A DNA stretch of 64,000 nucleotides from Bacteroidetes oral taxon 274 str. F0058 (GTDB lineage Bacteria > Bacteroidota > Bacteroidia > Bacteroidales > Paludibacteraceae). The notes beneath the pieces were generated by a model. The model was not told the origin of the DNA, searched no databases, and worked only from the letters and a program-made list of their open reading frames with translations. Made by a program: the position numbers and the translations under genes. This document shows, piece by piece, positions 8,288 through 16,336 of this stretch. Each line of letters opens with the position of its first letter. Position 1 is the first letter of the stretch. The DNA lies in NCBI GenBank assembly GCA_000163695.1, contig GG774889.1:688515-752514 (forward strand), read 5' to 3'.

Positions 8288-8677
8288 TTATACTTTTCTA
8301 CGTTTGGGAGGGCGACATCCGTTGTGTGGCAGAGGTGTAACATCGACAATTTCGGTGATTTCGATACCTGCACCGTGTACGGTTCTAATAGCCGACTCAC
8401 GACCATTTCCAGGACCCTTTACAAAAGCTTTTGCCTTACGCATTCCTAAATCATAAGCTATTTTGGCACAATCTTGTGCTGCCATCTGAGCGGCGTACGG
8501 GGTGTTCTTTTTCGAACCTCTGAAACCCATCTTGCCTGCCGACGACCAAGAGATTACCTGACCTTCGCTATTGGTAATGCTCACAATTATATTGTTAAAA
8601 GACGAATGAACGTGCAGTTCGCCCGTACTCTCAACTTTAACTACCCTTTTTTTGGTTGCTACTGTTTTTTTTGCCAT
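8288..8677 (-). CDS. rpsK: 30S ribosomal protein S11
   Basis: The 129-residue protein carries SSFNNIIVSITNSEG, SAGKMGFRGSKKNTPYAAQ and GPGNGRESAIRTV, and ends in the conserved PHNGCRPPKRRKV. It is part of the 30S platform near the mRNA exit. It sits in the usual position between rpsM and rpsD. Confidence 0.98.
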   Translation of the reverse strand: MAKKTVATKKRVVKVESTGELHVHSSFNNIIVSITNSEGQVISWSSAGKMGFRGSKKNTPYAAQMAAQDCAKIAYDLGMRKAKAFVKGPGNGRESAIRTVHGAGIEITEIVDVTPLPHNGCRPPKRRKV

Positions 8678-8709
8678 TTTTCAACTTAAATTTTTAAGCA
8701 TTAAACATT

Positions 8710-9090
8710 TTACTTAGATGCCATCTTTTTGTTGGCAACCGTCTTCTTCTTACCTTTTCTGGTACGTGCATTGTTTTTGGTGCTTTGTCCGCGAACGGGC
8801 AGACCGTTTCTATGACGTACGCCTCTATAACAACCAATATCCATCAATCGCTTGATGTTGAGTTGCACTTCACTTCGAAGCTCGCCTTCTACGCGATATT
8901 TAGCTCCGATAATCTCGCGAATTTTACCTGCCTGTTCATCTGACCAATCTTGTACTTTGATGTTGTAGTCGATACCGGCTTCGGATAAAATTTTACGTGC
9001 AGTACTGCGACCTATTCCGTAGATATAAGTCAATCCAACTTCCCCGCGTTTTGCTTGGGGTAAATCTACTCCTACAATTCTTATTGCCAT
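8710..9090 (-). CDS. rpsM: 30S ribosomal protein S13
   Basis: The 126-residue protein has the helix-two-turn-helix region (YIYGIGRSTARKIL) and the C-terminal GVRHRNGLPVRGQ with a basic tail that reaches the P-site tRNA. It follows rpmJ and precedes rpsK in standard order. Confidence 0.98.
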   Translation of the reverse strand: MAIRIVGVDLPQAKRGEVGLTYIYGIGRSTARKILSEAGIDYNIKVQDWSDEQAGKIREIIGAKYRVEGELRSEVQLNIKRLMDIGCYRGVRHRNGLPVRGQSTKNNARTRKGKKKTVANKKMASK

Positions 9091-9114
9091 AAGTATTATG
9101 AAAAATTAAATAAA

Positions 9115-9231
9115 TCAGCCTTGACGAAGTTTCATCTTCGGCTCTTTTTTGTTAATAACATACAAACGCCCTTTACGACGAACTATTTTGCAATCGTCGT
9201 TGCGTTTCTTTACAGATGTTCTTACTTTCAT
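9115..9231 (-). CDS. rpmJ: 50S ribosomal protein L36 (38 aa)
   Basis: This short gene reads MKVRTSVKKRNDDC, KIVRRKGRLYVINK and ends KLRQG. It is the small basic L36 of the large subunit. It keeps one cysteine only and lacks the zinc-binding CxxC...CxxxxH set, as in other Bacteroidota (C-minus form). In standard order infA precedes rpmJ; here rpsG does, 87 bp upstream, and a promoter-like element (9272-9279) lies in that gap. Confidence 0.96.
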   Translation of the reverse strand: MKVRTSVKKRNDDCKIVRRKGRLYVINKKEPKMKLRQG

Positions 9232-9271
9232 CTTGTCTCTCTGTTTTTTATGATAATTTCTTAAAAGCTTG

Positions 9272-9279
9272 CAAAGTTA
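9272..9279 (-). promoter_or_regulatory. Promoter-like -7 element (TAACTTTG) directly before rpmJ
   Basis: It is an exact TAnnTTTG match, 41 bp before the rpmJ ATG. On the minus strand it is preceded at about 20 bp spacing by a TTTTTG box suitable as a -33 element. This makes rpmJ-rplQ an independent transcription unit. Confidence 0.55.
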
Positions 9280-9318
9280 TAAATATTATTTATATCCTGC
9301 AAAAACATTTATACCGAA

Positions 9319-9795
9319 TTAAAATCTGAAGTGTGCAAATGCACGGTTAGCTTCTGCCATACGGTGTATCTCTTCTTTACGTTTGAATGCTCCTCCCTGA
9401 CTGTTGAATCCGTCTACAATCTCGGCAGCGAGCTTTTCGGACATAGATTTACCCGTACGTTTGCGAGCATAGATAATAAGGTTCTTCATCGAAATCGACT
9501 CTTTGCGGTCAGGTCGTATCTCCATCGGCACCTGATATGTAGCACCGCCGACACGACGCGATTTAACTTCGACCTGAGGAGTGATGTTTTCCAATGATTT
9601 TTTCCAAATCTCTATGGCTGTCATATCCTCGTTGGGGAGCTTGTTCTTTACAAGGTTTAAGGCTCCATAAAAAATAGTGTACGAAAGGCTCTTTTTTCCG
9701 TCGTACATCAGGTGGTTTACAAACTTTGTAACCATTACCTCGCCAAAAACAGGGTCTGGTAATATTACCCTTTTTTTAGGTTTTGCTTTTCTCAT
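9319..9795 (-). CDS. rpsG: 30S ribosomal protein S7
   Basis: The 158-residue protein shows the S7 pattern: MRKAKPKKRVILPDPVFG, VTKFVNHLMYDGKKS, RRVGGATYQVPMEIRPDR and KKEEIHRMAEANRAFAHFR (last part KEEIHRMAEANRAFAHF). It organises the 30S head. It follows rpsL after a 147-bp gap. Its usual downstream neighbour fusA is missing here and found at 27182. Confidence 0.98.
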   Translation of the reverse strand: MRKAKPKKRVILPDPVFGEVMVTKFVNHLMYDGKKSLSYTIFYGALNLVKNKLPNEDMTAIEIWKKSLENITPQVEVKSRRVGGATYQVPMEIRPDRKESISMKNLIIYARKRTGKSMSEKLAAEIVDGFNSQGGAFKRKEEIHRMAEANRAFAHFRF

Positions 9796-9942
9796 TTTTT
9801 ACTTAAATAAAAATCTTTTTGTTTTTGCTTTGGCTGTCTTTTTTCTGTAAAAGTCTTCAATGCGAGAAACATTTACTCAACCTTTTCTATCTACCAAATA
9901 ATCAAAAACTGATTAAAAATAACTGTTAATTAACTCTTTAAA

Positions 9943-10326
9943 TTAGGCTTTTTTTGCTTTGGGACGTTTTGCTCCGTATTTGCTCCGACGCTGCGTACGA
10001 GAAGCTACTCCTGCCGTATCCAATGTGCCACGAACGATGTGATAACGAACACCGGGGAGGTCTTTTACACGACCGCCGCGAACCATCACTATCGAGTGCT
10101 CCTGCAAGTTGTGTCCTTCGCCCGGTATGTACGCATTCACCTCTTTCGAGTTTGTCAATCGTACGCGAGCAACCTTACGCATTGCAGAGTTCGGCTTTTT
10201 GGGAGTGGTAGTATAAACCCTCACGCAAACACCACGTCTTTGAGGACACGAATCGAGAGCAGGAGCCTTCGACTTGTCTTCCAAAGTAACTCTTCCTTTT
10301 CTAACTAATTGCTGAATAGTTGGCAT
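9943..10326 (-). CDS. rpsL: 30S ribosomal protein S12
   Basis: The 127-residue protein has the decoding-centre motifs TTPKKPNSAMRKVARVRL, YIPGEGHNLQEHS and GGRVKDLPGVRYH. The lysine in TTPKKPNS is the position whose changes give streptomycin resistance in other bacteria; the residue here is the sensitive-type Lys. It is the first gene of the str operon, with a promoter-like element at 10388-10395. Confidence 0.98.
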   Translation of the reverse strand: MPTIQQLVRKGRVTLEDKSKAPALDSCPQRRGVCVRVYTTTPKKPNSAMRKVARVRLTNSKEVNAYIPGEGHNLQEHSIVMVRGGRVKDLPGVRYHIVRGTLDTAGVASRTQRRSKYGAKRPKAKKA

Positions 10327-10387
10327 TTTGATAGTTTTTTATTATTAAAATACATTTTATTATATAATTCCGAAAAAAATCGGACTG

Positions 10388-10395
10388 CAAAGGTA
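10388..10395 (-). promoter_or_regulatory. Bacteroidota -7 promoter element (TACCTTTG) of rpsL
   Basis: It is an exact TAnnTTTG match on the minus strand, 62 bp before the rpsL ATG. Confidence 0.55.
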
Positions 10396-10514
10396 ATACT
10401 TTTTTTTGAATTTTATATAATAACTCTACAATAAATATTTTGCTTTGAAAAAATTACATCTGCCCCAGACACATATTATTGGTACAATTGTAGGTTTTTG
10501 TCGACTAAAAAAGA

Positions 10515-10544
10515 AACAGAAGGTATCCCTCGTATCCTTCTGTT
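10515..10544 (-). terminator. Hairpin terminator after ppdK
   Basis: AACAGAAGG and CCTTCTGTT form the outer stem, extended by GTA/TAT. The minus-strand exit is T-rich (complement of actaaaaaagaa). Confidence 0.65.
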
Positions 10545-10592
10545 CTTTTTAGCGTTTATAAAAAACTTATTATATCTCCGGTATGTTCTCTA

Positions 10593-13316
10593 TCAGAATC
10601 TGATAGCAGCTTGTGCTGCTGCCAACCGTGCGATAGGTACGCGAAAAGGCGAGCAAGAGACATAATCAAGTCCCTTGATATGGCAGAACTCTACCGAAGA
10701 TGGTTCGCCGCCGTGTTCGCCACAGATACCGCATTTTAGGTCGGGACGAACTTCGCGACCTCGCTCTACGGCTATCTCTACCAACTGTCCTACGCCGTTT
10801 CTGTCGAGTACTTGGAAAGGGTCTGCCTTCAGGATTTTCTTTTCGAGATATATGGGTAAGAACGAAGCGATGTCGTCGCGGCTGTAACCGAAAGTCATCT
10901 GTGTGAGGTCGTTGGTACCGAACGAGAAGAACTCGGCTGCCGAGGCTATACGGTTTGCCGTAAGAGCTGCACGAGGTATCTCTATCATAGTGCCGACCTT
11001 GTAGTCGATGCTATCGCCCATTTCGTCGAATAGTTGCTTGGCGGCTCTGCGTATCACCTTTTCTTGTTCCAAGAATTCGTATAGGATACCTGTGAGCGGA
11101 ACCATTATTTCGGGTATGGCTTTTATGCCTTTTTTCTTAAGCTTCAGGCAGGCTCCCAATATTGCTTTTGTCTGCATCTCGGTTATTTCGGGGAAGGTAT
11201 TTCCCAGACGACAACCGCGGTGTCCGAGCATCGGGTTTTGTTCGTGCAGCTTATCCACACGGAACTTGATGTAATCCAAATCTACACCCATTGCCTGAGC
11301 CATCTCTTGCTGACCTTTCTCGTCGTGCGGCACGAATTCGTGCAACGGCGGGTCGAGCAAGCGTACGGTAACGGGCAGGTCGTGCATTGCCTCGAAGATA
11401 CCTTCGAAGTCTGCCTCCTGATAGGGTAATATTTTTGCCAATGCTTTGCGTCTACCTTCTTCATTTTCGGCAAGTATCATCTCACGCATCGCTTTTATCT
11501 TTTCGCCTTCGAAGAACATATGCTCCGTACGGCACAGACCGATACCTTTGGCTCCGAAACGGCGTGCTACCATAGCATCGTTCGGAGTATCGGCATTGGT
11601 ACGTACTTTCATACGTGCGTATTTGTCGGCAAGAGTCATCACTTCGCTGAAATCGCCCGACAGTTCGGCTTCTTTGGTAGCCACTTGTCCTTCGTAGATG
11701 TCGCCCGTCGAACCGTTGATAGAGATATAGTCTCCCTCTTTTAGCAGAATACCGTCTACCTCCATCGTCTTCTTGGCGTAATCTATTTTAAGAGCACCAG
11801 CACCCGATACGCAGCATTTGCCCATACCGCGTGCTACGACGGCGGCGTGCGAAGTCATACCGCCGCGAGCGGTGAGTATGCCTTCGGCGGCAGCCATACC
11901 TGCAAGGTCTTCGGGTGAGGTTTCGATACGAACCATTATCACTTTTTCACCCTTAGAAGCCCACAATGAGGCATCGTCGGCGTTGAAGACTATTTTGCCG
12001 CAGGCAGCACCCGGCGAGGCAGCCAATCCTTTGGCTATCACCTTAGCCGATTTCAGAGCGCTTTTGTCGAATACGGGGTGAAGTAGTTCGTCGAGTTTAT
12101 TGGGTTCTATGCGGAGTAGAGCTGTCTTTTCGTCTATCATTCCCTGACGCAACATCTCCATTGCTATGCGAACCATAGCTGCTCCCGTACGCTTTCCGTT
12201 ACGTGTCTGCAAGAACCACAATTTACCCTCTTGTACGGTAAACTCCATATCCTGCATATCTTTGTAGTGATTCTCGAGTTTTGTCTGCAACTTGTCGAGT
12301 TCCTTGTATATATCGGGCATAGCCTCTTCCATCGAAGGATATTTTCGGGCACGTTCTTCTTCGGATATTCCTGCCAGAGTAGCCCAGCGTTGCGAACCTT
12401 CTTTGGTGATTTGCTGAGGCGTACGTATACCTGCTACAACGTCTTCGCCCTGAGCATTGATAAGATATTCGCCTACGAAGATGTCTTCGCCTGTGGCAGC
12501 GTCGCGAGAGAAGCAAACGCCGGTAGCCGATGTGTCGCCCATATTGCCGAATACCATAGCCTGTACGTTGACGGCAGTACCCCACTCGGCGGGGATACCC
12601 TCCATTTTACGGTAAAGTATTGCACGGTCGTTCATCCAAGAGTCGAAGACGGCACATATAGCTCCCCAAAGCTGCTCGTACGAGTTTTCGGGGAAGTCTT
12701 TTCCTGTCTGTTTTTTTACGGCGGCTTTGAACTTGGTTACAAGCTCTTTGAGGTCGTCTACCGATAGTTCGGTATCGAGGTGTACGCCTTTATGTTCTTT
12801 GACCTCTTCGATAATAGCTTCGAAAGGGTCTATATCGTTTTTGTTTTCGGGTTTCATACCCAATACTACGTCGCCGTACATCTGTACGAAACGACGGTAA
12901 GAGTCCCACGCAAAACGCGGATTACCTGTCTTTTTTGCCATACCTTCCACTACTTTGTCGTTCAGACCGAGGTTGAGGATGGTATCCATCATACCCGGCA
13001 TAGAGGCTCTTGCTCCCGAACGTACGGATACCAGAAGCGGGTTTTCGACATCGCCGAATTTCGATTTCATCAATACTTCTATTCCTTTTATGGCTGCTTC
13101 TACTTCGGGGCGAAGCATCTCTACAACTTTGTCTTTACCTATCTGATAATAGTCGTTGCAGGTGTCTGTGGTGATAGTGAAACCGGGAGGTACCGGTACT
13201 CCTATAAGATTCATTTCGGCAAGATTTGCTCCTTTACCTCCGAGCAAGTTTCTCATTTCTGCCTTGCCTTCGGCTTTTCCGTTACCGAAGGTGTAAACAC
13301 GTTTTAGGTTACTCAT
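10593..13316 (-). CDS. ppdK: Pyruvate, phosphate dikinase
   Basis: The 907-residue enzyme interconverts pyruvate + ATP + Pi and PEP + AMP + PPi. In anaerobic Bacteroidota it can work in glycolysis or gluconeogenesis. Domain order is normal: an N-terminal ATP-grasp (GGKGANLAEMNLIGVPVPPG), a central swivelling domain with the phosphorylated His at about residue 489 (GGMTSHAAVVARG), and a C-terminal PEP/pyruvate barrel (LCRTEHMFFE, GHRGCRLG, SFGTNDLTQMTFG). The catalytic Cys is at about 888 (SCSPFRVPIARLAAAQ). It is monocistronic, with a promoter at 13391-13398 and a terminator at 10515-10544. Confidence 0.98.
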   Translation of the reverse strand: MSNLKRVYTFGNGKAEGKAEMRNLLGGKGANLAEMNLIGVPVPPGFTITTDTCNDYYQIGKDKVVEMLRPEVEAAIKGIEVLMKSKFGDVENPLLVSVRSGARASMPGMMDTILNLGLNDKVVEGMAKKTGNPRFAWDSYRRFVQMYGDVVLGMKPENKNDIDPFEAIIEEVKEHKGVHLDTELSVDDLKELVTKFKAAVKKQTGKDFPENSYEQLWGAICAVFDSWMNDRAILYRKMEGIPAEWGTAVNVQAMVFGNMGDTSATGVCFSRDAATGEDIFVGEYLINAQGEDVVAGIRTPQQITKEGSQRWATLAGISEEERARKYPSMEEAMPDIYKELDKLQTKLENHYKDMQDMEFTVQEGKLWFLQTRNGKRTGAAMVRIAMEMLRQGMIDEKTALLRIEPNKLDELLHPVFDKSALKSAKVIAKGLAASPGAACGKIVFNADDASLWASKGEKVIMVRIETSPEDLAGMAAAEGILTARGGMTSHAAVVARGMGKCCVSGAGALKIDYAKKTMEVDGILLKEGDYISINGSTGDIYEGQVATKEAELSGDFSEVMTLADKYARMKVRTNADTPNDAMVARRFGAKGIGLCRTEHMFFEGEKIKAMREMILAENEEGRRKALAKILPYQEADFEGIFEAMHDLPVTVRLLDPPLHEFVPHDEKGQQEMAQAMGVDLDYIKFRVDKLHEQNPMLGHRGCRLGNTFPEITEMQTKAILGACLKLKKKGIKAIPEIMVPLTGILYEFLEQEKVIRRAAKQLFDEMGDSIDYKVGTMIEIPRAALTANRIASAAEFFSFGTNDLTQMTFGYSRDDIASFLPIYLEKKILKADPFQVLDRNGVGQLVEIAVERGREVRPDLKCGICGEHGGEPSSVEFCHIKGLDYVSCSPFRVPIARLAAAQAAIRF

Positions 13317-13390
13317 TTTCTGAATGTTTATTTATTTACTTACTTAATTGCCTGATTAAACGGTAAGAAAAACCATTTATTACCAATCGG

Positions 13391-13398
13391 CAAAGTTA
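13391..13398 (-). promoter_or_regulatory. Bacteroidota -7 promoter element (TAACTTTG) of ppdK
   Basis: It is an exact TAnnTTTG match on the minus strand, 75 bp before the ppdK ATG. Confidence 0.55.
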
Positions 13399-13502
13399 AG
13401 AAAAAATATTGAAATAAAATTAAGCAACATAATTTGTAGGCTGTAAATGGACTTAACACACAAACACAACAACGACTTTTTGGTTGGTCGAGATATTTTT
13501 CT

Positions 13503-13510
13503 TAACTTTG
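13503..13510 (+). promoter_or_regulatory. Bacteroidota -7 promoter element (TAACTTTG), probably for the Big_2 lipoprotein
   Basis: It is an exact TAnnTTTG match on the plus strand, 154 bp before the lipoprotein ATG. That implies a rather long leader. The 13317-13663 gap holds only this element, the ppdK promoter and AT-rich sequence. Confidence 0.45.
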
Positions 13511-13663
13511 CCCGCATATACAGTGAAACTGTTGTCTATCAGATGATATGCTATTCGATTGTTCTTAAATTTCTTTTCGAAAGGTATCTGTAATCGGCAA
13601 TTTTATTTTATCACATAAAAAATTAGTATCAAACCTTAATATAAATTCAACAATAAATTAATT

Positions 13664-15304
13664 ATGAGAAAAGTATTTTATTTAGGACTATTATCGGTAG
13701 TAAGTATCGGATTTTTGTCTTGCAAGGAGCCGAATCGAAAAATAGCGGTAACAAGCGTTGTCGTAAATCCTACGGAAAAGACATTGAAGGTAGGTGAAGA
13801 ATTCGTAATAGCCCCCATAGTTTCACCCGAAAATGCATCGAATAAGACAGTGTTATGGTCTTCTAACAATCCGAACGTAGCAACGGTATCTGTCGACGGT
13901 AGAGTGAGTGCTATAGCCAACGGCGTAGCTGCTATTACCGCCACCACAAAAGACGGCAACAAGACAGCAACCTGTAATGTGACAGTAGGCGACAGTTACG
14001 ACAAGGTAGATATGCTGTATATCTATTACCTTAGAGGAGGAGGAATTGGTACAGATTATCATATCTACAGACTATCACTGGTAACCCCCGGTACACGCGA
14101 TTCGAGAGGTATTGCCATAAAAGACGGTGTAGAGTTCCGTTTCATTTTTTGCTCGGATAAGCCCGACGATAAGTTTAATCCCACAAAAGGCGAGTATAAC
14201 CCGAGTAAAGGCGGAGAAGATTTCTCTAAAATGACCTTTAATATCAGCCAATCGTATAGTTTTGTAAGGCAATTCAATGCCAAAGACGAGACAAAAGAGA
14301 GTGTTGCTTTTGCAGAAGGTAAACTGGTTATCGATGAAAATAAAATTATTTTTACGGGTAAAGACACTAAGGGTAATTCGTACAATATCGCATACGAAGG
14401 CAATTATACAAATATGATAGACGACACAAGTACAGAAAACCACTGGAAATACGAACCCAAAACACCTACCACCAAAACGGAAAACTTTACCTCGGCAACA
14501 TTTACCGATTATAAAGACCATTTCCAGAATGGTACCAAATATCTGTATGTACTGATGAAAAAACAGGAAAACCAGCAAATTTTGACTATGGGAGGACTTG
14601 GTTTTGTGATAGATAAGAATAAGAATGAATTATTGCCCGGTACTTTTAATGTTTCGGATACGAAAAAAGTGGGTACTCTCTGGAAATCGATAGGCTTTAT
14701 AGAACAGTCCGTTATGGGTTGTGCTCTAATGTATCAGAAGTATGTAACTGAAGTTTATTACATCAATAGTGGTACGGCTGTTGTTACAAAAGACGAAATA
14801 AAATTCACAGGCAATTCCCATTTTGGCAGTACCATAAATATCAATTATAAGGGAGATATTCCTTACTTCGGACCAGACCCTTGGGAACTCGAACCCAAGC
14901 AGCCTACTACAAAAACGGAAGATTTCACTGTTGGGACTTTTTTAGATTACAAAGATTGGTTTAAGAACGGAACAAGAGATATTTATGTTACACTGAAAAA
15001 AGATAACGATAAGATTTGGGCTACACTCGAATTTATTCTCGAAAAAAATGCAACTTCACTTAAAGCGGGTACATATAATGTATCAGACTCAAAGTCGGCA
15101 GGCACTCTGCTTAAATCGTCAGGGCGTATAAATCAAGTAATTACCGGTACAGCCTTATGGTATTGGTCGCAGTCCGAATTTTTCTTTATAGACAGCGGAA
15201 CAGCCATTGTAACGGCAGACGAGATTAAGTTTGTCGGTAAATCGCACTTCGGTAGTACTATCAATGTGAATTACAAAGGAGATATGACAGTTACCAATCC
15301 TTAA
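13664..15304 (+). CDS. Lipoprotein with a Big_2 Ig-like domain and three related beta-rich repeats
   Basis: The 546-residue protein has a lipoprotein signal (GLLSVVSIGFLSC, lipid on Cys20) and should be anchored in the outer membrane. Residues about 29-110 form a bacterial Ig-like group 2 domain (VVVNPTEKTLKVGEEF, VLWSSNNPNVATVS). Three related units follow at about 115-235, 250-395 and 405-546. The last two are clearly homologous: PTTKTENF/PTTKTEDF, TDYKDHFQNGT/LDYKDWFKNGT, and SHFGSTIN in both ends. The repeats are not a family I recognise; surface binding is plausible but unproven. It has its own promoter and a strong terminator. Confidence 0.8.
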   Translation: MRKVFYLGLLSVVSIGFLSCKEPNRKIAVTSVVVNPTEKTLKVGEEFVIAPIVSPENASNKTVLWSSNNPNVATVSVDGRVSAIANGVAAITATTKDGNKTATCNVTVGDSYDKVDMLYIYYLRGGGIGTDYHIYRLSLVTPGTRDSRGIAIKDGVEFRFIFCSDKPDDKFNPTKGEYNPSKGGEDFSKMTFNISQSYSFVRQFNAKDETKESVAFAEGKLVIDENKIIFTGKDTKGNSYNIAYEGNYTNMIDDTSTENHWKYEPKTPTTKTENFTSATFTDYKDHFQNGTKYLYVLMKKQENQQILTMGGLGFVIDKNKNELLPGTFNVSDTKKVGTLWKSIGFIEQSVMGCALMYQKYVTEVYYINSGTAVVTKDEIKFTGNSHFGSTININYKGDIPYFGPDPWELEPKQPTTKTEDFTVGTFLDYKDWFKNGTRDIYVTLKKDNDKIWATLEFILEKNATSLKAGTYNVSDSKSAGTLLKSSGRINQVITGTALWYWSQSEFFFIDSGTAIVTADEIKFVGKSHFGSTINVNYKGDMTVTNP

Positions 15305-15343
15305 ACTATTGTATTTGGATTTTTTATTCATTGTATATCAAGA

Positions 15344-15376
15344 GGGTTATCTTAAAGCGAAGATAGCCCTTTTTTG
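15344..15376 (+). terminator. Intrinsic terminator of the Big_2 lipoprotein gene
   Basis: The stem GGGTTATCTT/AAGATAGCCC (one G-T pair) is followed by a run of six T. Confidence 0.8.
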
Positions 15377-15456
15377 ATGTTATATAGTAGATTTTTGTTG
15401 TTAAATTCTTGGTTGTTAGTGAATAATGGATTTTTGTGTTATTGTAATGTTTTTAT

Positions 15457-15464
15457 TAACTTTG
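15457..15464 (+). promoter_or_regulatory. Bacteroidota -7 promoter element (TAACTTTG) of the sirtuin gene
   Basis: It is an exact TAnnTTTG match 34 bp before the ATG at 15498. It lies inside the upstream open frame and so rules out the earlier in-frame ATGs. Confidence 0.6.
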
Positions 15465-15497
15465 AAAAATTTTTATTCAACGAAGAATCATAAAGTT

Positions 15498-16193
15498 ATG
15501 AAAAGAGTTGTAGTCCTTACAGGAGCAGGCATAAGTGCCGAGAGCGGGATATCCACTTTTCGTGATAGTGGGGGATTGTGGGAGCAGTATAGGATAGAAG
15601 ATGTGGCATCGCCAGAAGGTTGGATAAGAGACCCCCGACTGGTTACAGACTTCTACAATCAGCGGCGGAAGCAGTTGCTCGAGGTCAGTCCGAACTACGG
15701 GCACAAGGGATTGGTGGAGTTAGAAAAATACTTCGATGTCCACATCATAACACAAAATGTCGATAACTTGCACGAACGTGCCGGCTCTAAAAATATAATT
15801 CACCTCCACGGAGAGCTTACAAAGGTTCGTTCGGAGCGTTTCGACAACTTAGTGTACGAACTGACACCCGATAAATATGAGGTGAAAATAGGTGACAAAT
15901 GCGAACGTGGTTATCAACTTCGTCCTCATATAGTGTGGTTTGGAGAGGCTGTGCCGATGCTCGGGGAGGCAATAAAACTTACCGAGACAGCCGATATATT
16001 TGTAGTTATAGGCACATCGCTAAATGTCTACCCGGCAGCATCGCTCGTACATTACGTGCCCGAAGGGAAGCCTATCTATATAATAGACCCCAACAGCATA
16101 GCCATAAATAATAACAATTGGCATTATATTAAGAAAGTAGCATCGGAGGGAGTAAAAGAGCTTATGAAAATTATCACCTCTACTACACAATAA
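15498..16193 (+). CDS. cobB: SIR2-family NAD-dependent protein deacylase (class III)
   Basis: The 231-residue protein removes acyl groups from lysine using NAD+. Visible motifs are the NAD site VLTGAGISAESGISTFRD, TQNVDNLHERAG, and the catalytic His in HLHGEL. The class III Tyr-x-x-Arg pair (FYNQRRKQL) favours desuccinylase activity alongside deacetylase. The usual zinc cysteines are reduced to one Cys (GDKCERG), as in the short Bacteroidota forms. The start at 15498 is chosen because a promoter at 15457-15464 excludes the longer frame from 15426. It is monocistronic. Confidence 0.93.
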   Translation: MKRVVVLTGAGISAESGISTFRDSGGLWEQYRIEDVASPEGWIRDPRLVTDFYNQRRKQLLEVSPNYGHKGLVELEKYFDVHIITQNVDNLHERAGSKNIIHLHGELTKVRSERFDNLVYELTPDKYEVKIGDKCERGYQLRPHIVWFGEAVPMLGEAIKLTETADIFVVIGTSLNVYPAASLVHYVPEGKPIYIIDPNSIAINNNNWHYIKKVASEGVKELMKIITSTTQ

Positions 16194-16273
16194 CTAAGAA
16201 ATAGGTTTATTGATTGGTAAAAAGCAACTTATGGGTGTTACTTGCCATATTTTGCTTTAACGATGAAAAAATA

Positions 16274-16306
16274 ACAGACTTACAGTGTTAATGGCTGTAA
16301 GTCTGT
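16274..16306 (-). terminator. Terminator of the first delta-60 gene
   Basis: ACAGACTTACAG and CTGTAAGTCTGT form a perfect 12-bp stem, with T-rich sequence on the minus-strand exit. Nearly the same stem is found after the neighbouring paralogue (18084-18119). Confidence 0.75.
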
Positions 16307-16336
16307 TGTTATCAGATATATCGGTGGAATATGTGG

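Noticed and set aside
15426..15497. 24-codon N-terminal extension of the sirtuin
   Set aside because: A -7 promoter element lies within it and the family starts at the MKRVVVLTGAG residues.
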